Positions 34,271 through 42,483 of a DNA stretch of 64,000 nt are shown piece by piece. Source of the DNA: Gp6-AA40 sp035649635 (GTDB lineage Bacteria; Acidobacteriota; Vicinamibacteria; Vicinamibacterales; UBA2999). Numbering within the stretch: the stretch's first letter is position 1; every line of letters begins with the position of its first letter. The stretch covers positions 1 through 64,000 of the forward strand of contig DASRJE010000136.1 of NCBI GenBank assembly GCA_035649635.1, in the 5' to 3' direction. A program made the translations under genes and the position numbers. Below the pieces are notes generated by a model that searched no databases, had not been told where the DNA came from, and was given only the letters and a program-made list of their open reading frames with translations.

Positions 34271-36760
34271 ATGAGCGACCTGCGATACGGCCTGCGCCTG
34301 TTGCGGCAAAGCCCGGTGTTTGCCGCGGTGGCCGTCCTGTCGCTCGCCCTGGGCGTGGGCGCAAACGCCGCGATTCTTCAGCTGATCGATGCCGTCACGT
34401 TCCGAAATCTACCCTTTGCCAACGCCCGCCAGCTCGCCGAGGTACGGACTGACTGGGCTCGTGACTTCGGCGTGTCGGACGACCCGAATTCCCAGATCAC
34501 CTACCCGTTGTGGGAACAGATTCGAGCAAGTCAAACCTCGTTCACTTCGATGTTCGCCTGGGGCGACCTCCGGTTTCTCGTCGGGCGAACGAGCGACGCG
34601 AGAAGCGCGCGCGGTCTGCTGGTCAGTGGAGACTTCTTCACCACGCTGGGTCTCGCCGCGGAGCGCGGCCGCGTCCTGCGGGCCGACGACGACCGGCGAG
34701 GATGCGGCGCCGGGCCTGCCGTCGTGAGCCACGGATTCTGGCAGACGTTCTTTGGCGGCCGGGAGTCGGCGATCGGAAGTGCGCTCACGTTATCGGGCCA
34801 GCCGTTCACCGTTGTCGGTGTGATGCCGGCTTGGTTCACGGGCCTGGAGGTTGGTCAAACGTTCGACATCGCCGTACCGCTGTGCACGGCGGCGCGGTTC
34901 AGCGACAGGTTCGAAAGAAGGGATTACTTCTGGCTGACGGTAATGGGGCCGCTCAAGCCGGACTGGCCCCTTGCCCGGGCGAACGAGCAGATGCGCACGC
35001 TCAGCCCTGCCCTGCTGGAGTCGACAGTCCCCTCCGGGTACGCGGCAGACCTCCTGGCCCGTTATCGCTCGTTCAAGCTCGGCGTGCTCCCTGCCGGTCG
35101 CGGGGTCAGCCAGCTGCGTGAATCATACGGAACGCCGCTGTGGCTGCTCCTCGCCTTGACCGGGCTGGTGCTGCTCATCACCTGCGGCAATCTCGCGACT
35201 CTGGTCCTGGCTCGCGCGAACGCGCGCGAACGCGAGATCGCCGTGCGAGCCGCGATCGGCGCCTCGCGATTGCGACTGGTATCACAGATGCTGATCGAGA
35301 GCCTGTTCGTGGCAGGCGCTGGCGGGGCACTCGCGGTACCGGTGGCCCTGTTATCGGCACGAGCCCTCGCCGCGTGGAATTCGGTCCACCTCGATCTCGC
35401 CGCCGACTGGCGGCTGCTGTCGTTCGTCGGCGCCAGCGCGTTCCTCATGTCGATACTGTTCGGCCTGATTCCCGCGCTCCGTGCGTCAATAGTCGACCCG
35501 AGCGCCGTCATTCGCCTGGGGTCACGCGGATCGACGATGGATCGCCATCGCGCGCGATTTCAACGTGCGCTCGTCATCGGACAGATTGCCGTCTCCCTCG
35601 TGCTCGTGGTGTTCGCGTTCGCCTTCGTCCAGACCTTTCGCAACCTGATGTCGGTCGATACTGGCTTCGACCTGAATGGTGTGCTGGCGGTCGCTTTCGA
35701 GGACATCCAACCCAGGGAGCTCCCGGTCGAACAGCGGATCGCCATCCAGCAACAGCTCACCAGCGAAATCCGGTCGCTGCCAGGTGTCGAGGCTGCGGCG
35801 GCCACCACGCATTCACCGCTGAATTGGTCGACCTGGGCTCACTTCTTCCGGCTGTCGAGTGACCCGAACGCGGAGCGCAAGGTGTCGCGGTTCATCTACG
35901 TCAGCCCCGGGTACTTCGACACGCTCAAGATCGCCATCCGCGCCGGCCGCAATTTCGAGGATCTCGACCACGCGCGATCCCGCCGCGTCATGGTGGTGAA
36001 CGAGAGCTTCGTCCACAGCCATCTCGATGGACAACCACCCATCGGCGCTGCACTGCGCACAATCGCCGAACCCGGCTATCCGGAGACAGCCTACGAGATC
36101 GTTGGCGTGGTCGCGGATACGAAGTACTCGGATTTGCGGGACGAGAACTGCTGGTGCAACGTGGCGTCAGGCTCCATGCCGCCAATTGCCTACGTGCCGA
36201 TTGCGCAGGACCCGGATTTGTCATCGTGGCCCATTGTCATCGTTCGATCCAGGGCTCCCCTGTCGGGAATCAGCCCGGCTATCGTGCAACGCGTTGCGGA
36301 CGTCAATCCCGGCATGACCGTTCAGCTCGCCGATCTCACGTCGGTCGTCCAGCAGCGGCTGGTGGCGGAGCGGATGATGGCATGGCTGGCGGGGGCATTC
36401 GGCATGCTGGCAACCATTCTCGTGATCGTAGGTTTATACGGCATCGTCGCGTATCTCACGGAGCGCCGCAGAAACGAGATCGGCATCCGCTTGTCGTTTG
36501 GATCCACTCGCGCCCAGATCGTCAGGCTGGTGGTCAGGGACGGCGTCGTGATGCTCGCGGCAGGGTTGCTGATCGGCCTGCCGCTGACCGCCGCGGCTAT
36601 GAGGAGCGCCAGCGCGTTGCTCTTTGGTCTCTCGCCCGTCGACGGGCTCTCTATCGCGAGCGCCACTGGCCTGCTCGCCGGCGCTGTCGGTGTGGCTTGC
36701 AGCCTTCCTGCCTGGCGAGCGGCCCGCGTGGATCCGAGCGAAGCACTCCGCAGCGAGTAA
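34271..36760 (+). CDS. ADOP-type MacB/FtsX permease
   Basis: An 829-residue permease with two FtsX cores. TM1 is VAVLSLALGVGANAAILQLI. The first core has NLATLVLARANAREREIAVR and the second NEIGIRLSFGSTRAQIVRLV. Two MacB-like periplasmic domains each follow a membrane helix (for example FTVVGVMPAWFTGLEVG). It ends SLPAWRAARVDPSEALRSE. It starts directly with the first core, without the cytosolic segment of the neighbouring ADOP. The ATG at 34271, with GAGGA upstream, is used instead of a longer frame. It is transcribed divergently from the PadR gene. Confidence 0.92.
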   Translation: MSDLRYGLRLLRQSPVFAAVAVLSLALGVGANAAILQLIDAVTFRNLPFANARQLAEVRTDWARDFGVSDDPNSQITYPLWEQIRASQTSFTSMFAWGDLRFLVGRTSDARSARGLLVSGDFFTTLGLAAERGRVLRADDDRRGCGAGPAVVSHGFWQTFFGGRESAIGSALTLSGQPFTVVGVMPAWFTGLEVGQTFDIAVPLCTAARFSDRFERRDYFWLTVMGPLKPDWPLARANEQMRTLSPALLESTVPSGYAADLLARYRSFKLGVLPAGRGVSQLRESYGTPLWLLLALTGLVLLITCGNLATLVLARANAREREIAVRAAIGASRLRLVSQMLIESLFVAGAGGALAVPVALLSARALAAWNSVHLDLAADWRLLSFVGASAFLMSILFGLIPALRASIVDPSAVIRLGSRGSTMDRHRARFQRALVIGQIAVSLVLVVFAFAFVQTFRNLMSVDTGFDLNGVLAVAFEDIQPRELPVEQRIAIQQQLTSEIRSLPGVEAAAATTHSPLNWSTWAHFFRLSSDPNAERKVSRFIYVSPGYFDTLKIAIRAGRNFEDLDHARSRRVMVVNESFVHSHLDGQPPIGAALRTIAEPGYPETAYEIVGVVADTKYSDLRDENCWCNVASGSMPPIAYVPIAQDPDLSSWPIVIVRSRAPLSGISPAIVQRVADVNPGMTVQLADLTSVVQQRLVAERMMAWLAGAFGMLATILVIVGLYGIVAYLTERRRNEIGIRLSFGSTRAQIVRLVVRDGVVMLAAGLLIGLPLTAAAMRSASALLFGLSPVDGLSIASATGLLAGAVGVACSLPAWRAARVDPSEALRSE

Positions 36761-36775
36761 CGGACATCGACTCTC

Positions 36776-36800
36776 GTAGAGCGCAGGCTTCAGCCTGCGC
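36776..36800. repeat. Short palindromic repeat, GCGCAGG family
   Basis: GTAGA followed by GCGCAGGCTTCAGCCTGCGC, a hairpin between the convergent permease and methyltransferase genes. A second copy is at 9009-9028. Confidence 0.6.
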
Positions 36801-36830
36801 GGTCGTCGCGATACCGTCCAATCTACGTCC

Positions 36831-37640
36831 TCATCGGCGCGCAATCGCGATGATGTGCGCGCTCACCCCGATCAGGCTCGGCTCTGTTTCAACTCGACGG
36901 AGAACCTGGAGCAGTCGCTCCCGACCGATGTCATCGCCGAGCCACGCATCGAGTTGCTGATTCATCCAGCCTGGACCTTCGACGGCGAGAAGACGGTCGA
37001 ATCGGAGCCCTGCTGCTTCGATCTCGGGGGCGATCTCCTCGGGGCGATGGAGGTATGCGGTCGTGAACCAGTCGATGCGACGCGTCGGGTTCTGGTGAAT
37101 TCCGTCGGTCAAGTCGCGCGCCACGATCGCTGCAAACGCCAAGTCGCGAAGCGCGCCTTCCTGGATGCCATCGCAGGCGGAGGCAAAGCGCGAGATATAT
37201 GCAGAAAGGAGCAGCCCGCCGGGAACCAGGGCTCTTCGCGCTTCGGCGAGCGCCTGTACTCTCTCAGTTGGAACGGTGAGATGGTAGAGCGGGCCGAACA
37301 TCAGGGCGACGTCAAACGTCGAGTCGGGCACGCTCAAACTTCGTGCATCACCAAGCTCGATGCCGGCAAGCGGCGCTCGCGCAACGCGCGACAGTTCTCG
37401 CGCGCGGTCGACATGCAACGGCACAGGATCGATGAGATGCACCTCGTAACCACGAGCCGCCAGTGGAAATGCGTACACACCGGCACCCCCGCCAACGTCG
37501 AGCAACCGGCACGGCGCAGGCGGCAGGTGCCGCTCGAGGATTTCCCACGTGCGAATGAACTCGAGCCTGCCGAGCGAAACGGTTAAACGGCTCTCCTCTT
37601 TGCCCTGGCTGTAGAAGTCCAGGATCTCGGGTGCGATCAT
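36831..37640 (-). CDS. Class I SAM-dependent methyltransferase
   Basis: A 269-residue methyltransferase. Motif I is RLLDVGGGAGVYAFPLAARG near residue 47, the acidic residue after strand 2 is in HLIDPVPLHV, and motif IV is FDVALMFGPLYHL. The final part (SLIGVSAHIIAIARR) is a normal C-terminal strand. The ATG at 37640 is used; a GTG one codon upstream is also possible. The substrate is unknown. The gene is convergent with the ADOP permease. Confidence 0.85.
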   Translation of the reverse strand: MIAPEILDFYSQGKEESRLTVSLGRLEFIRTWEILERHLPPAPCRLLDVGGGAGVYAFPLAARGYEVHLIDPVPLHVDRARELSRVARAPLAGIELGDARSLSVPDSTFDVALMFGPLYHLTVPTERVQALAEARRALVPGGLLLSAYISRFASACDGIQEGALRDLAFAAIVARDLTDGIHQNPTRRIDWFTTAYLHRPEEIAPEIEAAGLRFDRLLAVEGPGWMNQQLDAWLGDDIGRERLLQVLRRVETEPSLIGVSAHIIAIARR

Positions 37641-37699
37641 CACGCTAGCTTACGCGTGCCGCATCGGATCGCGAAGACGATCCCCGTCCGGCCCGCACG

Positions 37700-38839
37700 C
37701 TACGAGACGCCTGACAAGGAGCGGCTGGCGAGCGCCGCGCCTTCGGATAGCGCGCGCAGCTTGGCCCAGGCGATCTGCGGGTGCGTACGTCCACCAAATC
37801 CGCAATCACAGCTGGCGATCACATTCGATGCACCGACGATTCGGGCAAACCGCTGTATGCGCTCGGAGACGAGCTCAGGGTGCTCGATCAAGTCGGTTGA
37901 ATGCGTCACGATGCCAGGCATGATGACCTTGCCGGGTGGCAACTGCACGCGTTCCCACAGGCGGTATTCGTGCTCGTGCCTGACGTTGGCCGCCTCGAAC
38001 GAATAGAACTTCGCCTTCGCTGCCAACATCACGTCGACGATGTCCGCGAGTGGCAGATCGAAGGCATGCGGTCCGTGCCAGCTCCCCCAGCACAGGTGAT
38101 AGCGGATCGAGTCCTCGGCGATGTTGCGCAGCGCGTGGTTCAGCGCCTCGACGCGGACCATGCAGTACTTCTTGAACGCCTCCAGACCCATGTCGATGCC
38201 GATCCGATCCCACAGTGCGACCATCCAGGCGTCGTCGACTTGCAGGAGGAACCCCGCGTTCACGATCGCTTCGTACTCGACGCGCAAGGCTTCAGCGAGC
38301 GCGAACACATACTCCTCTGGCGTTTTGTAGTACTCGTTTCCGCGATACACCTCGAGGCTTGATGGGGCCGTGCTGGTCAGGAAGCAGCGACGGGTGTCAT
38401 CAACAGCCCCGCGAAGAAGCTCAATCTCTCGCGTCAGCGCCGCGATGCCGATATACGACACCGCTGAAGTCGCAACCGTGTATCTTCGCGTCGCCTTGAT
38501 GCGGTCATCGGCGGTAAAGAACAGCGTCTGCCTTTCGGTGGCGTATTGGTAGAAAGCCGCAAACTCCTTGCGGTCCTTGCCTCGCAAGAGCATCGATCCC
38601 CCGCCGGGGAATGGGCGTTCTTCGAACCCGCCAAGACGGCTGTCAGCAAACGACAACCAGTCGCCGCCCTTCGTGAGTTCGCCTTCGTTGATGATGTCCA
38701 GACCAACCGCGCGCTGCTGATCGACGATCCACCGCACGGCTGATTGCAGCGCCTGCTCGTCGTGCGCTGCGGTCGAGTCGAAGTCCGGGGGACCTGGCAA
38801 GCTCCCCACATGCGTCGTTTGGATCTGGACGTCGGCCAT
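37700..38839 (-). CDS. MetE-like (cobalamin-independent methionine synthase family) protein
   Basis: A 379-residue single-domain relative of the MetE C-terminal domain (Meth_synt_2). It starts TTHVGSLPGPPDFDST. Zn-site residues are conserved: His and Cys in YHLCWGSWHG (near residue 245), Glu in YSFEAANVRH and Cys in IASCDCGFGGR. IINEGELTKGGDWLS is the family motif at the substrate entrance. Family members transfer methyl or alkyl groups to thiols such as homocysteine or coenzyme M; the acceptor is not determined by the sequence. A palindrome lies nine bases upstream of the start and could mask ribosome access. Confidence 0.85.
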   Translation of the reverse strand: MADVQIQTTHVGSLPGPPDFDSTAAHDEQALQSAVRWIVDQQRAVGLDIINEGELTKGGDWLSFADSRLGGFEERPFPGGGSMLLRGKDRKEFAAFYQYATERQTLFFTADDRIKATRRYTVATSAVSYIGIAALTREIELLRGAVDDTRRCFLTSTAPSSLEVYRGNEYYKTPEEYVFALAEALRVEYEAIVNAGFLLQVDDAWMVALWDRIGIDMGLEAFKKYCMVRVEALNHALRNIAEDSIRYHLCWGSWHGPHAFDLPLADIVDVMLAAKAKFYSFEAANVRHEHEYRLWERVQLPPGKVIMPGIVTHSTDLIEHPELVSERIQRFARIVGASNVIASCDCGFGGRTHPQIAWAKLRALSEGAALASRSLSGVS

Positions 38840-38847
38840 GGCAAAGT

Positions 38848-38870
38848 GTGAAGGGGTCTGACCCCTTCAC
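38848..38870. repeat. Palindromic repeat, GGGGTCAGACCCC family (copy 3)
   Basis: GTGAAGGGGTC and GACCCCTTCAC arms around one base. It lies between the broken PQQ-dehydrogenase gene and the MetE-like gene on the same strand, only 9 nt upstream of the latter start. It may serve as a terminator for the former and as a leader hairpin for the latter. Confidence 0.6.
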
Positions 38871-38876
38871 GGATCG

Positions 38877-40811
38877 TCACCGTCGCGGTAAAACGAAAAC
38901 GACGTACTCGCTGCCGGAGGGCTGTCCTCCGCTCGCGGGTTGCGTTTCCGCCGCACCCACGCACACCGCCAGGTACTGTCGACCGTTCAGCTCGTAGATT
39001 GCCGGCACGCCATTGATCGGTCCGCTCACCGGCTTCTCCCAGACGACTTTGCCGGTGTCTTCGTCGTAGGCGCGCAGCTTGTGATCGGGCGTGCCGATGA
39101 AGACCAGGCCTCCGGCAGTGACGACCATGCCCGCGCGTGCGGCACGACTGCCGGTGCCGTGAATCCCGCGTGCGGCGAGTTGAAGCGCGTCACCGTTTGG
39201 AACCTGCCAGAGAATCGTGCCCTTGTTCAAGTCGTACGCCGTCAACTGCGACCATGGCGGCGTGAGTGGCGGCAGACCCGTCGCCTCGTCCACCATGAAT
39301 CCGTACGGCTCGACCGCCGTGTAGGGCACGAACGCCCCGGGCACGGTCGGCGGAAGCTGACGTGGATCAGGCCCGCGCGGATCCTTTTGCACATAGCCCG
39401 GCGTCATCGCTTCAAGGGTGAGCAGCGCGGGTGCCTCCTTTGACATCACGTAGACTCTCCCCTTCACCGGATCGACCGCCGACAATCCCCAGTTCGCGCC
39501 GCCACTGTTGCCAGGGATCTGAATGCTGCCCTGCAGGCTCGGTGGCGTGAACAATCCCTTGTTCACCGACTTCCGAAGGAGTTGTCGCAGCTTCTCCTGC
39601 GCCTCGGCGGGCAAATGAGGATTGATGTCTTTCTCGGTGAACGATTGCCGCGCAAACGGCGCAGGCAATGTCGGAAACGGTTGCGTTGGCGAGGTCTGTT
39701 CCCCCGGCACGTCTGTTTGCGGTACGGGGCGCTCTTCGATCGGCCACAGCGGCCGGCCCGTATCACGCTCGAGGACGAACAGGAATCCGTGTTTGCTCGC
39801 CTGCGCGATGACGTCGACGTCGCGACCGTCTTTCTTCACCGTCAGCAGCTTCGGCGCCGTCGCCAGGTCGTAGTCCCACAGATCGTGGTGCACGGTCTGG
39901 AAGTGCCACTTGCGCTTCCCCGTCTTCGCGTCGAGAGCGAGCACGCTGTTGGCATAGAGATTCGCGCCCAGACGATTGCCGCCGTAGAAGTCGTAGCGCG
40001 CCGTACCGGTGGGGATGAAGACGATGCCCCGTGCTTCGTCCACCGTTAGCTCGCTCCAGTTGTGCACGCCACTGCCGGTCGCGAGCGCCTCGTCGGGCCA
40101 GGTCTCGGCGCCGGGTTCTCCACGCTCGGGGACGGTGTGGAACACCCAGGCCAGCTTTCCAGATCGCACGTCGTAGGCATGGATGTCACCAGGACTGGCG
40201 ACATAGCCCGCGCCTCCCGCGGGCAGCGACACGATGAAGAGATCCTGGTAGATGCGACCGGGGTTGTTGGTCTGCAGACGACGGATCTTCGTGAGGTCGC
40301 GATTGAGGCCGGCGCGAACGTCCACGCGTCCCTGATCGCCGAACGAGGCAATCGCGGCGCCGGTGCGCGCGTCGATGGCGGTCAGCGAGCCCGCATTCAG
40401 ATACAGCAGCCGCCGATCGGATCGATCGCTGTTCTCCCACTAGTTGATGCCGCGATCCCCGACTGCACCCTCGTTTGGATGGGACCACTTCTCCCGTCCG
40501 GTCACCGCGTCGAGCGCCACGATCGAGTTGTTCTTCGCCAGCACGAACATGGTGCCGTCCACCACGATCGGGTTGAAACGATAGCTTCTCGAATCGCCCG
40601 ACGGGTAGCGCCACGCGACTTCCAGTTGTGACACGGTCGACGTGTTGATCTGGTCGAGCGCGGAGTATTGCGATGAATCCGCCCCGCCCAGGTATTGCGA
40701 CCATGTCTTGAACGATCGACCTGTTTCGCCCGGCTCACTGCGGACAAGCGCAGACAGTGACGCGGCGAGCAGGACTGCGGCGGCGATGGAACGGCGCTGG
40801 AAGATGGACAT
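38877..40811 (-). pseudogene. PQQ-dependent dehydrogenase broken by an in-frame amber codon
   Basis: The frame begins with an export signal (SIAAAVLLAASLSALVRSE), then quinoprotein propeller blades (WSQYLGGADSSQYSALDQIN, SIVALDAVTGREKWSHPNEG). At 40440-40442 a TAG replaces a codon that is Tyr in relatives (RGINYW). The same frame continues without interruption (DRSDRRLLYLNAGSLTAIDA), then LAWVFHTVPERGEPGAETWP and LRAYDEDTGKVVWEKPVSG, to the normal C-terminus at 38877. The full product would be about 644 residues, matching the soluble glucose/alcohol dehydrogenase family. Only one lesion is present, so decay is recent or the codon is read through. Confidence 0.85.
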
Positions 40812-40917
40812 GGCACCTCACTTCATGACGCGCGACGTGTCGCGAGGATATCGCAGAAAGCGTCTATACTCCTTCCATTCCTGACGGTTCGCATCGACCG
40901 CTCAAGAGGAGGGCTTC

Positions 40918-42393
40918 ATGTTCAGAATCATCCTCGTCGCGCTCGCGTGCGCCTTGATAACGCCTGCGAGCGTCGTGACACAATCGTCCGCCCTGGACGC
41001 GGCGGCCAAGACACTGGGAACGGCCGGCCTGCGCTCCCTGCAGTTCACCGCAACCGGGCAGTCCTTCGTGCTGGGCCAGCCGCCGACAGCCGCCGAGGCG
41101 TGGCCGGTCAGGCCGGTCAAGAGCTACCAGGTATTCATCGACTACAGCAGCAACAGCATGCGCCTCGAGCAGGTGCTCACGATGCCGACGCCGCAACCGC
41201 GTGGCGGCGGCGCGCCCTTCGCTGGCGAACAACGTCAGGTGCAGTTCGTCAGGGGAGCATTCGCGTGGAACGAAGGGCCGCCAGCCGCCGGTTCACAGAC
41301 ACCCAGCATTCAGCCGCAGCCGGCTGCCGCTGCCGAGCGGCTGTTGTGGATGTGGGCGGCCACGCCGCAGGGGCCAATCAAGGCAGCCGCGGGGAATGCG
41401 CAAGTACGAAGCGTCGCCAACGGCGCCGAGGTCACGTTCACGGTGGGAGGCCGGTATCCGATCGTCGCGTTGATCAACAAGATGAATCAGATCGAACGGG
41501 TCACGGCGCTGCTGCCGAACGATGTCCTTGGAGACATGCCGGTCGTGACCACCTACTCCGGCTACCGCAATTTCGGCGGCATCCAGTTTCCGTCGCGCAT
41601 CGCGCAGACGCAGGGCGGGCACCCCACGCTCGACCTCACCGTCAGCGCGGTTCAGACGAACGGGTTCGTCGACATCACGGTGCCGGATCAGGTCCGCAAC
41701 CCACCCAATCCTGTCGCGGTGACTGCAACCTCTCAGAAAGTCGCCGACGGACTCTTCTGGATCACCGGCGGCTCGCATCACAGTCTTGCCGCCGACATGG
41801 GCGATCACGTCGTCGTCATCGAGGGGCCGCAGAACGAGGCGCGCTCCGAGGTGGTGCTTGCCGAGGTCAAGAAGGTGATCCCGAACAAAGCAATCCGGTT
41901 CGTCGTCAACACGCACGTCCACTTCGACCATTCCGGTGGACTGCGTACCTTTGTCGACGAGGGAGCGACCGTCGTCACTCATCAGGCCAACGTGGCGTTC
42001 TATGAAAAGGCGTGGGCGGCACCGCGCAATCTGGTCGCCGATCGCCTCGCCAAGTCGGCGAAGAAGGCGGCGTTCCAGGGCGTTACCGATCGCTCCGATC
42101 TGAAAGGCAGCAACCAGCGCGTCATCGAGCTGCACGTGCTGCGTGCCAACCCGCATAACGAGCAGATCCTGGTCGCGTGGCTGCCCACGGAAAGAGTGTT
42201 GTTCCAGTCAGACATGGTGAATCCGCCGGCACCAAACACGCAGGTGCCTCCGCCGACGCCGACGATCACCAACTTCGCCGAAAACCTGCAGCGGCTGAAG
42301 ATGGATCCGGAGCAGATCGTGGGGGGACACGGCGGACGCATCGCGACGCGGGCCGACCTGAGCGCGGTCACCGGAAAAGCCGGGACGAACTAG
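40918..42393 (+). CDS. Secreted metallo-beta-lactamase-fold hydrolase
   Basis: A 491-residue exported protein. A signal peptide (FRIILVALACALITPASVV) precedes a beta-rich N-terminal half, then an MBL-fold domain from about residue 270: WITGGSHHSLAADMGDHVVV, the metal motif NTHVHFDHSGGLR, a later Asp in VLFQSDMVNPPAPN, and GGHGGRI near the end. The N-terminal half resembles exported acidobacterial MBL proteins of unknown substrate. GAGGAGGG precedes the ATG. It is divergent from the broken PQQ-dehydrogenase gene. Confidence 0.85.
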   Translation: MFRIILVALACALITPASVVTQSSALDAAAKTLGTAGLRSLQFTATGQSFVLGQPPTAAEAWPVRPVKSYQVFIDYSSNSMRLEQVLTMPTPQPRGGGAPFAGEQRQVQFVRGAFAWNEGPPAAGSQTPSIQPQPAAAAERLLWMWAATPQGPIKAAAGNAQVRSVANGAEVTFTVGGRYPIVALINKMNQIERVTALLPNDVLGDMPVVTTYSGYRNFGGIQFPSRIAQTQGGHPTLDLTVSAVQTNGFVDITVPDQVRNPPNPVAVTATSQKVADGLFWITGGSHHSLAADMGDHVVVIEGPQNEARSEVVLAEVKKVIPNKAIRFVVNTHVHFDHSGGLRTFVDEGATVVTHQANVAFYEKAWAAPRNLVADRLAKSAKKAAFQGVTDRSDLKGSNQRVIELHVLRANPHNEQILVAWLPTERVLFQSDMVNPPAPNTQVPPPTPTITNFAENLQRLKMDPEQIVGGHGGRIATRADLSAVTGKAGTN

Positions 42394-42420
42394 TATTCTC
42401 GAGGCGTTAACGCCCAGATT

Positions 42421-42482
42421 CCAACTCCCAACTCCCAAGCACCTCGTTATTTGGGAGTTGGAAGTTGGGAGTTAGAAGTTGG
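42421..42482. repeat. AACTCCCAA / TTGGGAGTT inverted repeat (copy 2)
   Basis: CCAACTCCCAACTCCCAA, the AAGCACCTC core, then TTGGGAGTTGGAAGTTGGGA. It forms a long imperfect hairpin between two convergent genes and may terminate both. Related elements are at 20828-20858 and 53916-53979. Confidence 0.7.
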
Positions 42483-42483
42483 T

